DNA from: Bog-756 sp963828385
GTDB lineage: Bacteria; Actinomycetota; Acidimicrobiia; Acidimicrobiales; RAAP-2
Length of the DNA stretch: 64,000 bases
Direction of reading: 5' to 3'
NCBI GenBank assembly: GCA_963828385.1
Contig: CAWHEF010000002.1
Coordinates: forward strand, 2,790,001-2,854,000
Of this stretch, positions 45,025 through 53,693 are shown piece by piece. The notes under the pieces were generated by a model, which saw nothing but the letters and a program-made list of their open reading frames with translations, ran no database searches and was not told the DNA's origin. The position numbers and the translations under genes are program-made. Each line of letters opens with the position of its first letter. Position 1 is the first letter of the stretch.

Positions 45025-46917
45025 CTAGCGGACCTCCTCGGCTCCGGGAAACGCCTGGAGCAGCCTGGCCTCGACCGAGTCGTCCACGTCCGCTGCTTCC
45101 CCGAGATCGTGCTCGTTGTCTCCGAGCCCGTGGTCGTCGCCCTCCAGAGCACCGAGGTCCGCCGTCGCCGACGTCGCTCCCGGCCCGTCGGCATGGACTA
45201 CTCCGCCGGCCCCGTCGTCGACGACGAGGGTCAGCTTCACCGTCCGGCCGAAGTGGTCGGACAGGGCCGATTCGACGTCGGCCAGGGCGTCTTCGCACCG
45301 TCTCCTGTGCATCTCGTTCGGTAGCCCGTAGAGGGCGTGGTCGCCGTCCGCGCCCACGAACCGGCCGGCCTGGAAGAGCGCCCTGGCCTTGGGCCGGAGA
45401 CGACCGAGGATGTGGTCCCCCCAGGCCTGGACGAGCTCGTCCCGGCTGGGGAAGGCGACAGACGGCTCTGAACCCGGCCCCGGAGCAGCGGACATCGTCG
45501 TCCCTACTCCCGGGCCCTCGGGCGGCGGCGGCGCACCGCCCGAGGAGGGCGTGGGCACCTCGGTCGCCGGACTGGTCGCAGCTTCTCGCCGGACGGCACC
45601 CACCGTCCGGCGCGGTCGACCTGGCCCCCGGGTCGCGCCCGGCCCGGTCAGCGACGCCGGTGGTGTGTCGTCTGGACCGCGCCGCACCGCCGGAGGGGCC
45701 TGTGCCGCCGGAGGGGCCTGTGCCGCTGGAGGGGCCGGGGCTGCCGGCGTGGTCCGCACCACCGGTCCACGGCCGCGCTCGTTGTCCGGCCAGGAGGGTG
45801 CTGCGGCCTCGAGACGCTCGATGCGGACGAGTAGGGCCTCGGGGGACTCGTCCGCCTCCGGATGGGTCAGCTTGACCAGGGCCACCTCCAGGTTGACCCG
45901 GGGATCGGGGGCGTCGCGCATGGTGACCTGCGCCTGTCCCAGCATCTCCATGGCGCGTACCAGCGCCGCCAGCCCCACCTGGCGTGCCCGTTCGGCCAGG
46001 GCGTCGCGCTCGTTCGGAGAGACGGTGACGAGTTCGGAGGCGACGAGGGCCAGGAACCCCTGCCGGAGCTGTTCGGCCAGATCACCCGCCACCTGCTGCG
46101 GGCTGAAACCGGCAGCCACCAGGTGACCGACGGCGACCAGCGCCTGCTCGACGTCGTGGGTGGCGAGCGCGTCGACGACGGTGGCGAGATCGGGCAGGTC
46201 GTCGTCGATCGAGTCCGTGGCCGTCACTTGGTCCAGAACGGAGAGCGCGTCCCGGGCCGACCCGCGGCCCCGGCGCACGGCCAGATCGAGGGCCTCGTCG
46301 GGGACATCGAGGTCGGCGTTCCGTCGGACCTCGTCCAGCAGACCACCCAGGACCTCTGCGCCGAGCAGGCGGAACTCGAAGTGCTGGGTCCGGCTCCGGA
46401 TGGTGGGCAGCACCTTTTGGGGATCGGTGGTGGCGAGCACGAAGACGACGTGGGCCGGGGGCTCTTCCAGTGTCTTCAACAGCGCGTTGGAGGCGGCGGT
46501 CGAGAGCATGTGGACCTCGTCGACGATGTAGACCTTCTGGCGACCAGGCGTCCCCAGTGCCGCCCGCGACACGAGGTCCCGCATGGCGTCGACGCCATTG
46601 TTGGAGGCGGCGTCCAGCTCGTGCACATCGAGGGAGGAGCCCCGGGCGATCTCGGTGCAGGAGTTGCAGATGCCGCACGGCTCTCCGTCATCACCGAGCT
46701 CGGTGCAGTTGAGCGCCTTGGCCAGGATCCGCGCCGTCGAGGTCTTCCCCGTCCCCCGAGGCCCGCTGAACAGGTAGGCGTGGGCCACCCGGTGGTCCCG
46801 CACGGCGTTGCGCAGGGCCAAGACCACGTGGTCCTGGCCTCTGACCTCGGAGAACTTCGAGGGTCGGAACCTTCGGTACAGCGATTGGTAGGGAACGTCG
46901 TCGAGGTCGCCGGCCAC
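45025..46917 (-). CDS. dnaX: DNA polymerase III subunits gamma and tau
   Basis: This is the clamp-loader ATPase. From GTG 46917 the 630-residue protein reads YQSLYRRFRPSKFSEVRGQD. It has Walker A GPRGTGKTSTARI near residue 46, a zinc-binding Cys set (CTELGDDGEPCGICNSC), Walker B VYIVDEVHML and the sensor ATTDPQKVLPTIRSR. After the collar comes a Pro/Ala linker (repeated APPAAQ units near residue 400) and a tau-like C-terminal domain ending in an acidic tail. No obvious slippage motif for a separate gamma form was noted. Confidence 0.95.
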   Translation of the reverse strand: MAGDLDDVPYQSLYRRFRPSKFSEVRGQDHVVLALRNAVRDHRVAHAYLFSGPRGTGKTSTARILAKALNCTELGDDGEPCGICNSCTEIARGSSLDVHELDAASNNGVDAMRDLVSRAALGTPGRQKVYIVDEVHMLSTAASNALLKTLEEPPAHVVFVLATTDPQKVLPTIRSRTQHFEFRLLGAEVLGGLLDEVRRNADLDVPDEALDLAVRRGRGSARDALSVLDQVTATDSIDDDLPDLATVVDALATHDVEQALVAVGHLVAAGFSPQQVAGDLAEQLRQGFLALVASELVTVSPNERDALAERARQVGLAALVRAMEMLGQAQVTMRDAPDPRVNLEVALVKLTHPEADESPEALLVRIERLEAAAPSWPDNERGRGPVVRTTPAAPAPPAAQAPPAAQAPPAVRRGPDDTPPASLTGPGATRGPGRPRRTVGAVRREAATSPATEVPTPSSGGAPPPPEGPGVGTTMSAAPGPGSEPSVAFPSRDELVQAWGDHILGRLRPKARALFQAGRFVGADGDHALYGLPNEMHRRRCEDALADVESALSDHFGRTVKLTLVVDDGAGGVVHADGPGATSATADLGALEGDDHGLGDNEHDLGEAADVDDSVEARLLQAFPGAEEVR

Positions 46918-47006
46918 GTCGGGCGAGCCTACCGGCACGGATCGGCGACGCCTTCGACACCGGTCGCTGTCGGTTCCGCTCGGCCCCCGGCGGTCAGCAC
47001 GGTCTC

Positions 47007-47136
47007 CCGGCGTTCGGTGCGGCGGCCAGGTTGGCTGCGGCACACGCTCTGGTCTGCTGAGAGCTGCTGCCTTCCGACCCTGACTCGGTTCACAGGTGAA
47101 CGTTGCGCAGGACCCGGCCGCCGCACCCAACGTCGG
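47007..47136 (-). ncRNA. ffs: Small signal recognition particle RNA (4.5S type)
   Basis: The minus strand has the SRP RNA core GGTCGGAAGGCAGCAGCTCT, the conserved Ffh-binding loop. A perfect 12-bp pairing closes it: GGTGCGGCGGCC (47116–47127) with GGCCGCCGCACC (47016–47027). Further partial pairing extends to about 47136 and 47007. It lies just upstream of dnaX and beside tRNA-Ser, a known actinobacterial location. The ends are estimates. Confidence 0.85.
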
Positions 47137-47306
47137 GCGGGGACATGTTAGCGGCGGAGCCCCGCTCGACCTCCCCGGCCGCCTTCGCTCGGACCCGGTG
47201 GCGCGCCGTTCGCCCCCCTCTGCAGGCGGATACGGGGTGCGGCTCGGAGTAGCCTGTCGGCGCTGCGGCGGCCTCCCATGTCCCAAACGCGGGACGCCCG
47301 GCACCC

Positions 47307-47391
47307 GGAGGCGTGCGAGAGCGGCCGAATCGGCACGATTGGAAATCGTGTGTGGGGAGACTCACCGTGGGTTCAAATCCCACCGCCTCCG
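47307..47391 (+). tRNA. tRNA-Ser (anticodon GGA)
   Basis: The acceptor stem GGAGGCG pairs with CGCCTCC, the anticodon loop is TTGGAAA, a long variable arm is present and the T-arm is GGGTTCAAATCCC. The discriminator is G and CCA is not encoded. Confidence 0.96.
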
Positions 47392-47495
47392 CCGACCGAA
47401 GAGACGACGACGGGCGACCTCGTCCTCGCCGCGTCATCCGGAGTTGCCGTGCCCGGCGCCGTCTGGCTCCTGGCACATCGAGGATCGGAGAGTCC

Positions 47496-47957
47496 GTGAC
47501 GACCATCGACGACGTGACGGCGATGGGCCTTGCCCTCGAAGAAGCGGCTCTCGCCACAGCTCACGGCGACGTCCCCGTCGGCGCCGTGGTGGTGTACGAC
47601 GGTCGGGTCGTAGCGTCGCGGCACAATCAGCGGGAGGAGCGCAACGACGCAACGGCCCACGCCGAGCTCCTCGCCATCTCCGACGCCGCTGCCTCGCTCG
47701 GCACCTGGCGCCTGACCGACGCCACCGTGGCGGTGACGCTCGAGCCGTGCCCGATGTGCGCCGGCGCGCTGGTGGCGGCACGGGTCGGACGGCTCGTGTT
47801 CGGCGCCGTCGACCTGAAAGCGGGAGCTTGCGGCTCGCTCTACAACCTCTGTGCCGATCCTCGCTTTAACCACGAGGTGCCGGTCACCGCAGGGGTCAGG
47901 GGCGCCGAGTGCGCCGGTTTGCTGTCCTCGTTCTTCGCCACCCTCCGGGGAGACTGA
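47496..47957 (+). CDS. tadA: tRNA-specific adenosine deaminase
   Basis: It converts adenosine 34 of tRNA-Arg(ACG) to inosine. The 153-residue protein has the zinc/proton-shuttle motif ATAHAELLAI and the zinc-binding LEPCPMCAGALVAAR, both needed for deamination. The start is GTG 47496; ATG 47523 is an alternative. It lies downstream of tRNA-Ser(GGA), with no sign of an operon. Confidence 0.92.
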   Translation: MTTIDDVTAMGLALEEAALATAHGDVPVGAVVVYDGRVVASRHNQREERNDATAHAELLAISDAAASLGTWRLTDATVAVTLEPCPMCAGALVAARVGRLVFGAVDLKAGACGSLYNLCADPRFNHEVPVTAGVRGAECAGLLSSFFATLRGD

Positions 47958-47996
47958 GCGCCTGGGGCCGCCGGCGAGCGGGCCGGCGGGCAACGG

Positions 47997-49013
47997 CTAT
48001 GGAACCGAGAGCTCCGGGACCACCTCGGCCATGAAGCGGCGAAGGGTCTCGTCGGACGGGAAGTCGCGCAGCCAAAGGATGAGACCCCGGCAGCCGGCGT
48101 CGATGAAAGCCTGGACCTTTTCGGTCACCTGGTCGACCGGGCCCACGAAGTTGTCGGCCAGGTACTGGTCGGTCGGCTCCTTCCCCCAGAGGTCCCCTCC
48201 GCCCTCCGACTCGCACCAGGTCTTCGTGTCCTGCTCGCTGTCGAACAGCCGGCAGTCGGGGCCGTGGGTGCGGACGATCGCCTCGAACGGCCGTCCAGCC
48301 TCGGCGCAGTGACGGGCGAGAGCGGCCGACTTGCGCTCGAAGGCTTCGAGGCCCACCTGCCAGTTGGTGAGATCGGCCCGCTCGGCTGCGATCCGCAGGT
48401 TCACCTTCTCGCCTCCACCCCCGACGAGGATCGGAGGGAGGTGCTGAATCGGCTTGGGGTCGCAGTAGGCACCGTCGAGGTGCACGTGGGCGCCGTCGAG
48501 GGACACCGTCTCCTCGGTCCAGAGCCGGCGCACCGCCTCGAGGGTCTCGTCGAGCACGGCGAGCCGGACCCGGTCGGGCAGGTAGTCGAAGCCGTAGGAG
48601 TGGTACTCCTCGTCGAACCAACCGGCGCCCATCCCGAGGATGAGCCGGCCCGCCGAGTAGACGTCGACACAGGCCGCCTCTTTGGCCAATAGGCCGGGAT
48701 TGCGGTACGAGGCACAGGTGACCAGCTGACCAAGGCCCACCCTCGTCGTCTGCTGGGTGAGGGCGGCGAGCATGGTGTACGCCTCGAACACGTGGGTCGG
48801 CCGGCGCACGGGGACGGTCTCCACGTGGTCGTAGACCCAGAGGTGGTCGTAGCCCACCTCCTCGGCCAGCCGGGCCAGCTCCACCGATCGCCCCCAGGCG
48901 TCGGACGCCGCCCAGCCGTCGTACTCGAGCTTCCATCCCTGGGGGACGAACACCCCCACCTGGAGTCCGGTGCCCGCCCTTCCCGCGCCCGCTTCGTCGA
49001 TGGTGGGGCTCAC
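47997..49013 (-). CDS. LLM-class F420-dependent oxidoreductase
   Basis: The 338-residue TIM-barrel protein matches the luciferase-like F420 family. It has LARLAEEVGYDHLWVYDHV, TRVGLGQLVTCASYRNPGLL and AGRLILGMGAGWFDEEY. GTG 49013 overlaps the preceding VOC gene's stop as GTGA, so the two are coupled. Substrate unknown; family members reduce or oxidise diverse small molecules with F420 or FMN. Confidence 0.87.
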   Translation of the reverse strand: MSPTIDEAGAGRAGTGLQVGVFVPQGWKLEYDGWAASDAWGRSVELARLAEEVGYDHLWVYDHVETVPVRRPTHVFEAYTMLAALTQQTTRVGLGQLVTCASYRNPGLLAKEAACVDVYSAGRLILGMGAGWFDEEYHSYGFDYLPDRVRLAVLDETLEAVRRLWTEETVSLDGAHVHLDGAYCDPKPIQHLPPILVGGGGEKVNLRIAAERADLTNWQVGLEAFERKSAALARHCAEAGRPFEAIVRTHGPDCRLFDSEQDTKTWCESEGGGDLWGKEPTDQYLADNFVGPVDQVTEKVQAFIDAGCRGLILWLRDFPSDETLRRFMAEVVPELSVP

Positions 49014-49456
49014 GAGGTGAACTCCCACCACTGCACCTCGCACATCATGGGCAAGACGTACCGGACGTAGAGCGAATGGATCTTGACCACACCCTGGTCG
49101 TCGACGTGGAGATCGATGAGGTCGACCCGCTCGTCCCCGTTGCGGAACTCGGTGGCCCTGTCCTGGATGCCCCGGACCTCGTCGAGCGAGCCGACCGAGA
49201 AGCCGAAGTGATCGAGGCGGGGACACCGCATCGGATCGTCCTCGCCGACGAGGAAGATGAACTGGTCCCAGTGGACACACGAGAGGATGAGCCGTCGCCG
49301 GTCCTCGGTCATCATCGCCAGCTCGTCGAAACCGAAGACGTCGTGCCAGAACCGGCAGATGTCCTTCCTGTTGGCGGCGTCGAGCAGGTCGGGGGAGAGG
49401 CTCATCGCCACATGGTTGAAGCGGGGGTTGCCGCTCGGATAGAAGGGATGGCTCAT
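49010..49456 (-). CDS. VOC-family (glyoxalase/dioxygenase-like) protein
   Basis: The 148-residue protein begins MSHPFYPSGNPRFNHVAMSL and has LDHFGFSVGSLDEV, the paired beta-alpha-beta pattern of the VOC superfamily. Its ATG at 49456 overlaps the dehydrogenase stop as ATGA, and its own stop overlaps the next start. Three genes are thus coupled (dehydrogenase, VOC, LLM). The activity is unknown; the coupling suggests a shared small-molecule pathway. Confidence 0.75.
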   Translation of the reverse strand: MSHPFYPSGNPRFNHVAMSLSPDLLDAANRKDICRFWHDVFGFDELAMMTEDRRRLILSCVHWDQFIFLVGEDDPMRCPRLDHFGFSVGSLDEVRGIQDRATEFRNGDERVDLIDLHVDDQGVVKIHSLYVRYVLPMMCEVQWWEFTS

Positions 49457-50555
49457 CGGACGCCTCCAGTGGCGATGGTCGGACCTTCTGACAGCGGGCT
49501 CGTCTCGGTCAGCCCGGGGACCACCATCACCTTCCCGGCGTAGCGGCCCTCTGCCAGCCCGGCGAGGGCGGCTCCGATCCCGGTGAGGGGCACCTCCTCG
49601 TCCTCGATTAGCAGATCGGTCGGGAACCCGTCCGAAGCGAGAAGGGCCAGTGCCTGCTCGAAGCCGTCCTTGTCATAGACGAACGACCCGACCACGCTCA
49701 GCTCGTTCAAGATGAACCGATTGGGATCGAAAGTGGGATGGTCGACGCCGGCGCCGACGAGGACGAGTGTCCCTCCCCGTCGAAGCTGGTGGAACCCGGC
49801 TTCCATGGCCTCGCGCCGACCGGAGCACTCGAACACGACGTGGGCGGCGCGTTCGGCGATCCGCTCGGGCTCCCAGGGGGGAAGCGCTCGAGATCGTCGG
49901 GTTCGAGCACGGCGGCGGCGCCTAGCTCTCGGGCCAGCTCCTTGCGGCGGGCGCCCGGTTCCACGACGGTCCCCGGTCCCATGCCTCTGGCGACCAGGGC
50001 GGCGATGGTGAGGGCGCCGATGGGCCCCGCACCCACCACCATGACCTCGTCCTCGGTAGTCACCCCCGAGCGGGTGATGCCGTGCAGGGCCACGGCCAGC
50101 GGCTCGGCCAGGGCCGCCTGGCGCCCGGTGAGACCGGGCGGAAGCCGGAGCAGGGACGCCGCCCGCACCAGGGTGTAGCGGGCGAAGGCGCCGTCGCCCG
50201 AGTCGGCGATCGACTGTGCCCGATTCTCGCACTGGGACGGCTTGCCCTCGAGGCAGCGCCGGCACCGGCCGCACTTCGGCGACGTCCCACCGACCACCTC
50301 GGTGCCGATCGTCCACTCCTCCACCCCAGCGCCGACGGCGGCCACGGTGCCGGTGAACTCGTGTCCGGCGATCAACCCCGGACCGGAGGCCCACCCGTCC
50401 AACAGGAGGTGGATGTCGGAGCCGCAGATGCCGCACCGGTCCACCTCGACGAGGACCTGACCGGGCCCGGGAACAGGGACGGCCCGTTCCTCCACCGCCA
50501 CTTGGCCGGGCCGCTGGTACACGGCAGCCGGCATCGATCCGGGCAGATCGACCAT
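49453..50555 (-). CDS. Zinc-dependent medium-chain alcohol dehydrogenase, one-base deletion
   Basis: The protein starts at ATG 50555 and has the catalytic zinc Cys in VDRCGICGSDIHLLLDG, the HEFTG motif, and the structural zinc cluster CGRCRRCLEGKPSQC. The NAD site is VMVVGAGPIGALTIAALVAR. One missing C in a run of C near 49879 joins it to the second half (HVVFECSGRREAMEAGF, then GGTLVLVGAGVDHPTF). The corrected length is 367 residues, similar to sorbitol/threonine dehydrogenases. It is the first gene of the coupled dehydrogenase–VOC–LLM group. Confidence 0.88.
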
Positions 50556-50568
50556 CACGCCTCCCCTG

Positions 50569-52002
50569 TCATCGACCTGTGGCGGTTCCGGCTCCGTTGC
50601 CCGAACCGACACTGACACCGTCGTCACTGTAGTCAGACGGCGCCGGCTGGCCCGTCTCGAGCCTGGTGGCCCGGTGGCGGAGGTCGATCTCGGTCTCGAG
50701 CAGGTGACGGGCATCGTCCGCGTCGCGGTTCCGAACCCGGGTCTTGACCGGGCCCCGGGTCGAGTCGAGGTAGAGGGACGCCAGGCCTAGTGCCCGCTCG
50801 AGTGGTCCGGCCGACAGCCGTAGGCTCTGGGTCCGGCCATGGGGCACGAAGTCGACGGTCCGGGACAGCAGTCCGTGCTTGGCGACGAAGACCCGTTCGT
50901 CGGCACCGGCCCACTGCCCCCGCCACCACAACGGTGACCGGAACGCCGCCCGGCGCGGGGGCCGGGTGAAGGTCAACGAGCTCGGGTCGACTCCCCCGAA
51001 AAGCCAGCCCACCAGCTGTTCTGCATAGCCGCGGTCGACCACGGGGAGGAGCATGGTCCGCTTCGACGAATCGACGTTGCCGTAGCCGGCGACGTTCATC
51101 CTGACCTGCACCCAGCCGAACGGGCGCCAGGTGAGGGGCTGGTGGATGAGGATGGCCTGGATCCGTCCCGCTGGCACGGTCTGCCTCGTCGTGGACAGCA
51201 TCCCGTGCCGGAGACGTAGGCCGTCCGCCGAGTCGGAAACGGTGAACTCCCACAGCGAGGACAACCGCGACCAGATGGAATGGAGGAGGGCGATGACGAA
51301 GAGCACGATGATGGTGACTCCGAGCCCGGTCGTGGCCTTGTGCCCGTTCTGCTGGCCGAGCACCGTGAGCAGCGGGCCGACAGCTAGGAAGATCAGGCGC
51401 CAGGAGACGGTCTGGAGCAGGACCGACCCGACGAGCAGGCCGTCGGGAACGGCGACGAGACGCCGCTCGGGGCTCTCCGGCGCTCCCTCCCCCGACCCCG
51501 AGGCCCGACCCAGGAGGTCGGCACGGAGGGCCACGGCGACCGGGCGGGAGAGGTACCGGAGCCGAACGGCTGAGCGCTCGCTGCCAGCCGTCGTGATCTT
51601 GACCTCCGCCAGCCGGAACACCCGCGCCGAGAACGGTTCGAGCACGTCGATGCTCTGCACCCGGTCGAGCCGGACCCGCTTGGACTGCTTCGAGAACAGC
51701 CCGTTGTCGATGCGGAGCTCATTGCCCCGGACGTGGTAGCGGGTGACGGCGACGGTCACGGCGCCGCGGGTGACGACGATGATGGCGATGGCCCCGTAGA
51801 TGGCGAGCTGCGGCCACTGGATGCTTCCCCTGTTGCGGGACTCGGCCAGGTTGAACGCGGTGAGCACGATCATCAGCCCGAGGATCCGGCCCCCGAGGGC
51901 GATCGGGGTCATCGGGTGGAGGCGCAGGGTTCGGTCGGTCGGCTCGCCCGTCGACGCCGGCCGACGCTCCGGCACGGTCGGGGACTCAGAGCCCGGCGGC
52001 AT
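50569..52002 (-). CDS. Membrane protein with bacterial PH domains (YdbT-like)
   Basis: The 477-residue protein has membrane helices at about residues 35–55, 65–85 and in the middle (about 200–245), separated by bPH2-type domains such as YHVRGNELRIDNGLFSKQSK and VRLDRVQSIDVLEPFSARVF. The arrangement is like Bacillus YdbT. It overlaps the smaller PH-domain gene upstream by 17 bp; YdbS/YdbT pairs are known in other bacteria and confer resistance to some antimicrobials, though the link here is inference. Confidence 0.85.
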   Translation of the reverse strand: MPPGSESPTVPERRPASTGEPTDRTLRLHPMTPIALGGRILGLMIVLTAFNLAESRNRGSIQWPQLAIYGAIAIIVVTRGAVTVAVTRYHVRGNELRIDNGLFSKQSKRVRLDRVQSIDVLEPFSARVFRLAEVKITTAGSERSAVRLRYLSRPVAVALRADLLGRASGSGEGAPESPERRLVAVPDGLLVGSVLLQTVSWRLIFLAVGPLLTVLGQQNGHKATTGLGVTIIVLFVIALLHSIWSRLSSLWEFTVSDSADGLRLRHGMLSTTRQTVPAGRIQAILIHQPLTWRPFGWVQVRMNVAGYGNVDSSKRTMLLPVVDRGYAEQLVGWLFGGVDPSSLTFTRPPRRAAFRSPLWWRGQWAGADERVFVAKHGLLSRTVDFVPHGRTQSLRLSAGPLERALGLASLYLDSTRGPVKTRVRNRDADDARHLLETEIDLRHRATRLETGQPAPSDYSDDGVSVGSGNGAGTATGR

Positions 52003-52474
52003 GGGCCTCCCCCAGCGCTGTCAACCGGTCTCGGAGCGCCTCGGCCTCGGAGGGCAGAAGTCCGCGCACGGTGGCGTCGGTCGTGGCCGCCGCCGTGTGC
52101 AGTTTGACGTTGACGAGCCCGAAGACGCGCTCGACAGGTCCCGCCTTCACGTCGACGAGCTGCATGCGCCCGTAGGGCACGACGGTGAGCCGCTTGAACA
52201 TCGCTCCGTGGACGACGAGCAGATCGTCTTCCCGTTCGGCGTAGCCCCACGACCGCATGTTGCGTCCGATGGCAAACCAGCCCCAGAAGAGAGCGATCAC
52301 TCCGGCGATGGCGATGGCGATACCGGCTGCCGGCTCGGCGACCGAGACCCCACTGGCCACCCCTCCGACGACGAGGAGGCCGATGGCCGAGAGCTCGGTG
52401 CGTCGCATCTTCGCCAACCGGGACGAGACCCGGGTCCAGGAGCGGCCCACGGGAGGGTCGAAGGGATCGGCCAT
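51986..52474 (-). CDS. Small PH-domain membrane protein (YdbS-like)
   Basis: The 162-residue protein has two membrane helices (about residues 28–65) followed by one bPH2 domain (EDDLLVVHGAMFKRLTVVPY then GRMQLVDVKAGPVERVFGL). Its 3' end overlaps the larger PH-domain gene, so they form a pair. Confidence 0.86.
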   Translation of the reverse strand: MADPFDPPVGRSWTRVSSRLAKMRRTELSAIGLLVVGGVASGVSVAEPAAGIAIAIAGVIALFWGWFAIGRNMRSWGYAEREDDLLVVHGAMFKRLTVVPYGRMQLVDVKAGPVERVFGLVNVKLHTAAATTDATVRGLLPSEAEALRDRLTALGEAHAAGL

Positions 52475-52503
52475 TGGCCCGAATGTAGGCCGGGCGGCGG
52501 CGA

Positions 52504-52869
52504 TCAGGCGAGAAGGTCGGCCACCTTTGCGGTAGGCCGGCCGATGACCGCTCGATCCGATCGCACGACCACCGGACGCTGCATCAGCTCGGGATGGTCG
52601 AGCAGGACCGAGACGGCACCGTCGACCGTGGCGATGGAGTCCCGGTCGAACCCGTTGGCGGCGAACGAGGGGTCGTCCGACCGGACGAGGTCGGCAGGTG
52701 GACCGTCCAGCCGGGACGCGAGCCCCTCGAGCGTCTCCCTGTCCGGTGGCGTTTCGAGGTACACGACCACCGTGTGCTCCACCCCCCTCTCTTCGAGGAC
52801 GGCGAGAGCGGCACGGGACTTCGAGCAGGCGGGATTGTGGAAGATCGACACCGGTCCGTCGGTGGACAT
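52504..52869 (-). CDS. arsC: ArsC/Spx-family reductase-like protein
   Basis: The 121-residue thioredoxin-fold protein has the catalytic Cys in FHNPACSKSRAAL and the conserved RPVVV segment with VYLETPPDRETLEGL before it. This is the glutaredoxin-coupled ArsC/YfgD family. No arsenite pump or ArsR lies nearby, so real arsenate reduction is uncertain. Confidence 0.8.
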   Translation of the reverse strand: MSTDGPVSIFHNPACSKSRAALAVLEERGVEHTVVVYLETPPDRETLEGLASRLDGPPADLVRSDDPSFAANGFDRDSIATVDGAVSVLLDHPELMQRPVVVRSDRAVIGRPTAKVADLLA

Positions 52870-52934
52870 GCCTCCCAGGCTACCGATCGACGGGTGGACG
52901 AGCAGCGGGACCCGGGACTTCCAGGCGGACGGCG

Positions 52935-53693
52935 TCAGCAGGGCGGTACTGGACCGAAGCGGTCCCAGTCCCAGCTGACGAGGGACTCGAATGGCGCCGC
53001 CAGGACGCGACGGAACCCCGGGACGGGAGGCCCGTCCTCTACCACGGGACCGAGGCGTTTCGCCGTTGCCACCGGATCACCATCGAGGTAGCAGATGGTC
53101 ATGCGCGCGCCGCCCGGTGTGAACAGTGAGTGGCGGGGGCGACCGGCGGTGGCGAACGTCCACGCCCCGGCCACACCTTCGACCGAGACCCAGGCGTCGA
53201 GGTACGCCAGGGGGTGCCCCGTCGGATCGGGACCTGTCGGTTCGTCCCCTTCCCGCACGTCGACCGTCAGGTAGATCCCGCGATGGGGCCGGAAGGGCAC
53301 GACCTCGGGTGAGACCCTGGTCCGAGCGGCAGCACTCGTCCCGACGAGGTCGAGGGGGCCCCGGTAACGCGAGGGCAGGGACCCCTCGAACCGTCCGGCC
53401 TCGCGCAGTCGACGGCCCAGAGCGAGGAACTCGTCGACGACCACATCGACCGGCTCGCCCATCAGGTAGCAGACGGCATGCTCCACCCCGGCCCAACCGT
53501 CAGCTGAGACCGACCGGGACTGCCGACAGGCCGGGGTGGACGCCCACCTCTGACCGAGGACGATGCCGGGGATCCGGTACTGCTCGGGCATGTGGTCGAG
53601 CGCGTGCCACTCGAGGTACGGACGGTCGTCGCCGGTGGGGGAGTGCTCGGTCAACGAGACGAACCCGGCGGCCACCCGGGAGGCCACGGTCAC
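52935..53693 (-). CDS. Unknown protein, probably two dimeric alpha/beta-barrel domains
   Basis: The 252-residue product starts at GTG 53693, overlapping the stop of the LLM gene as GTGA. Its first half contains EWHALDHMPEQYRIPGIVLG, which resembles the W-H/DH-P-PG pattern of EthD-like dimeric ferredoxin-fold proteins. A similar strand order (GIYLTVDV, ARMTICYLDG, VSWDWDRFG) may recur in the second half. I do not recognise a named family. Coupling to an F420-type oxidoreductase suggests a shared substrate. Confidence 0.6.
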   Translation of the reverse strand: MTVASRVAAGFVSLTEHSPTGDDRPYLEWHALDHMPEQYRIPGIVLGQRWASTPACRQSRSVSADGWAGVEHAVCYLMGEPVDVVVDEFLALGRRLREAGRFEGSLPSRYRGPLDLVGTSAAARTRVSPEVVPFRPHRGIYLTVDVREGDEPTGPDPTGHPLAYLDAWVSVEGVAGAWTFATAGRPRHSLFTPGGARMTICYLDGDPVATAKRLGPVVEDGPPVPGFRRVLAAPFESLVSWDWDRFGPVPPC

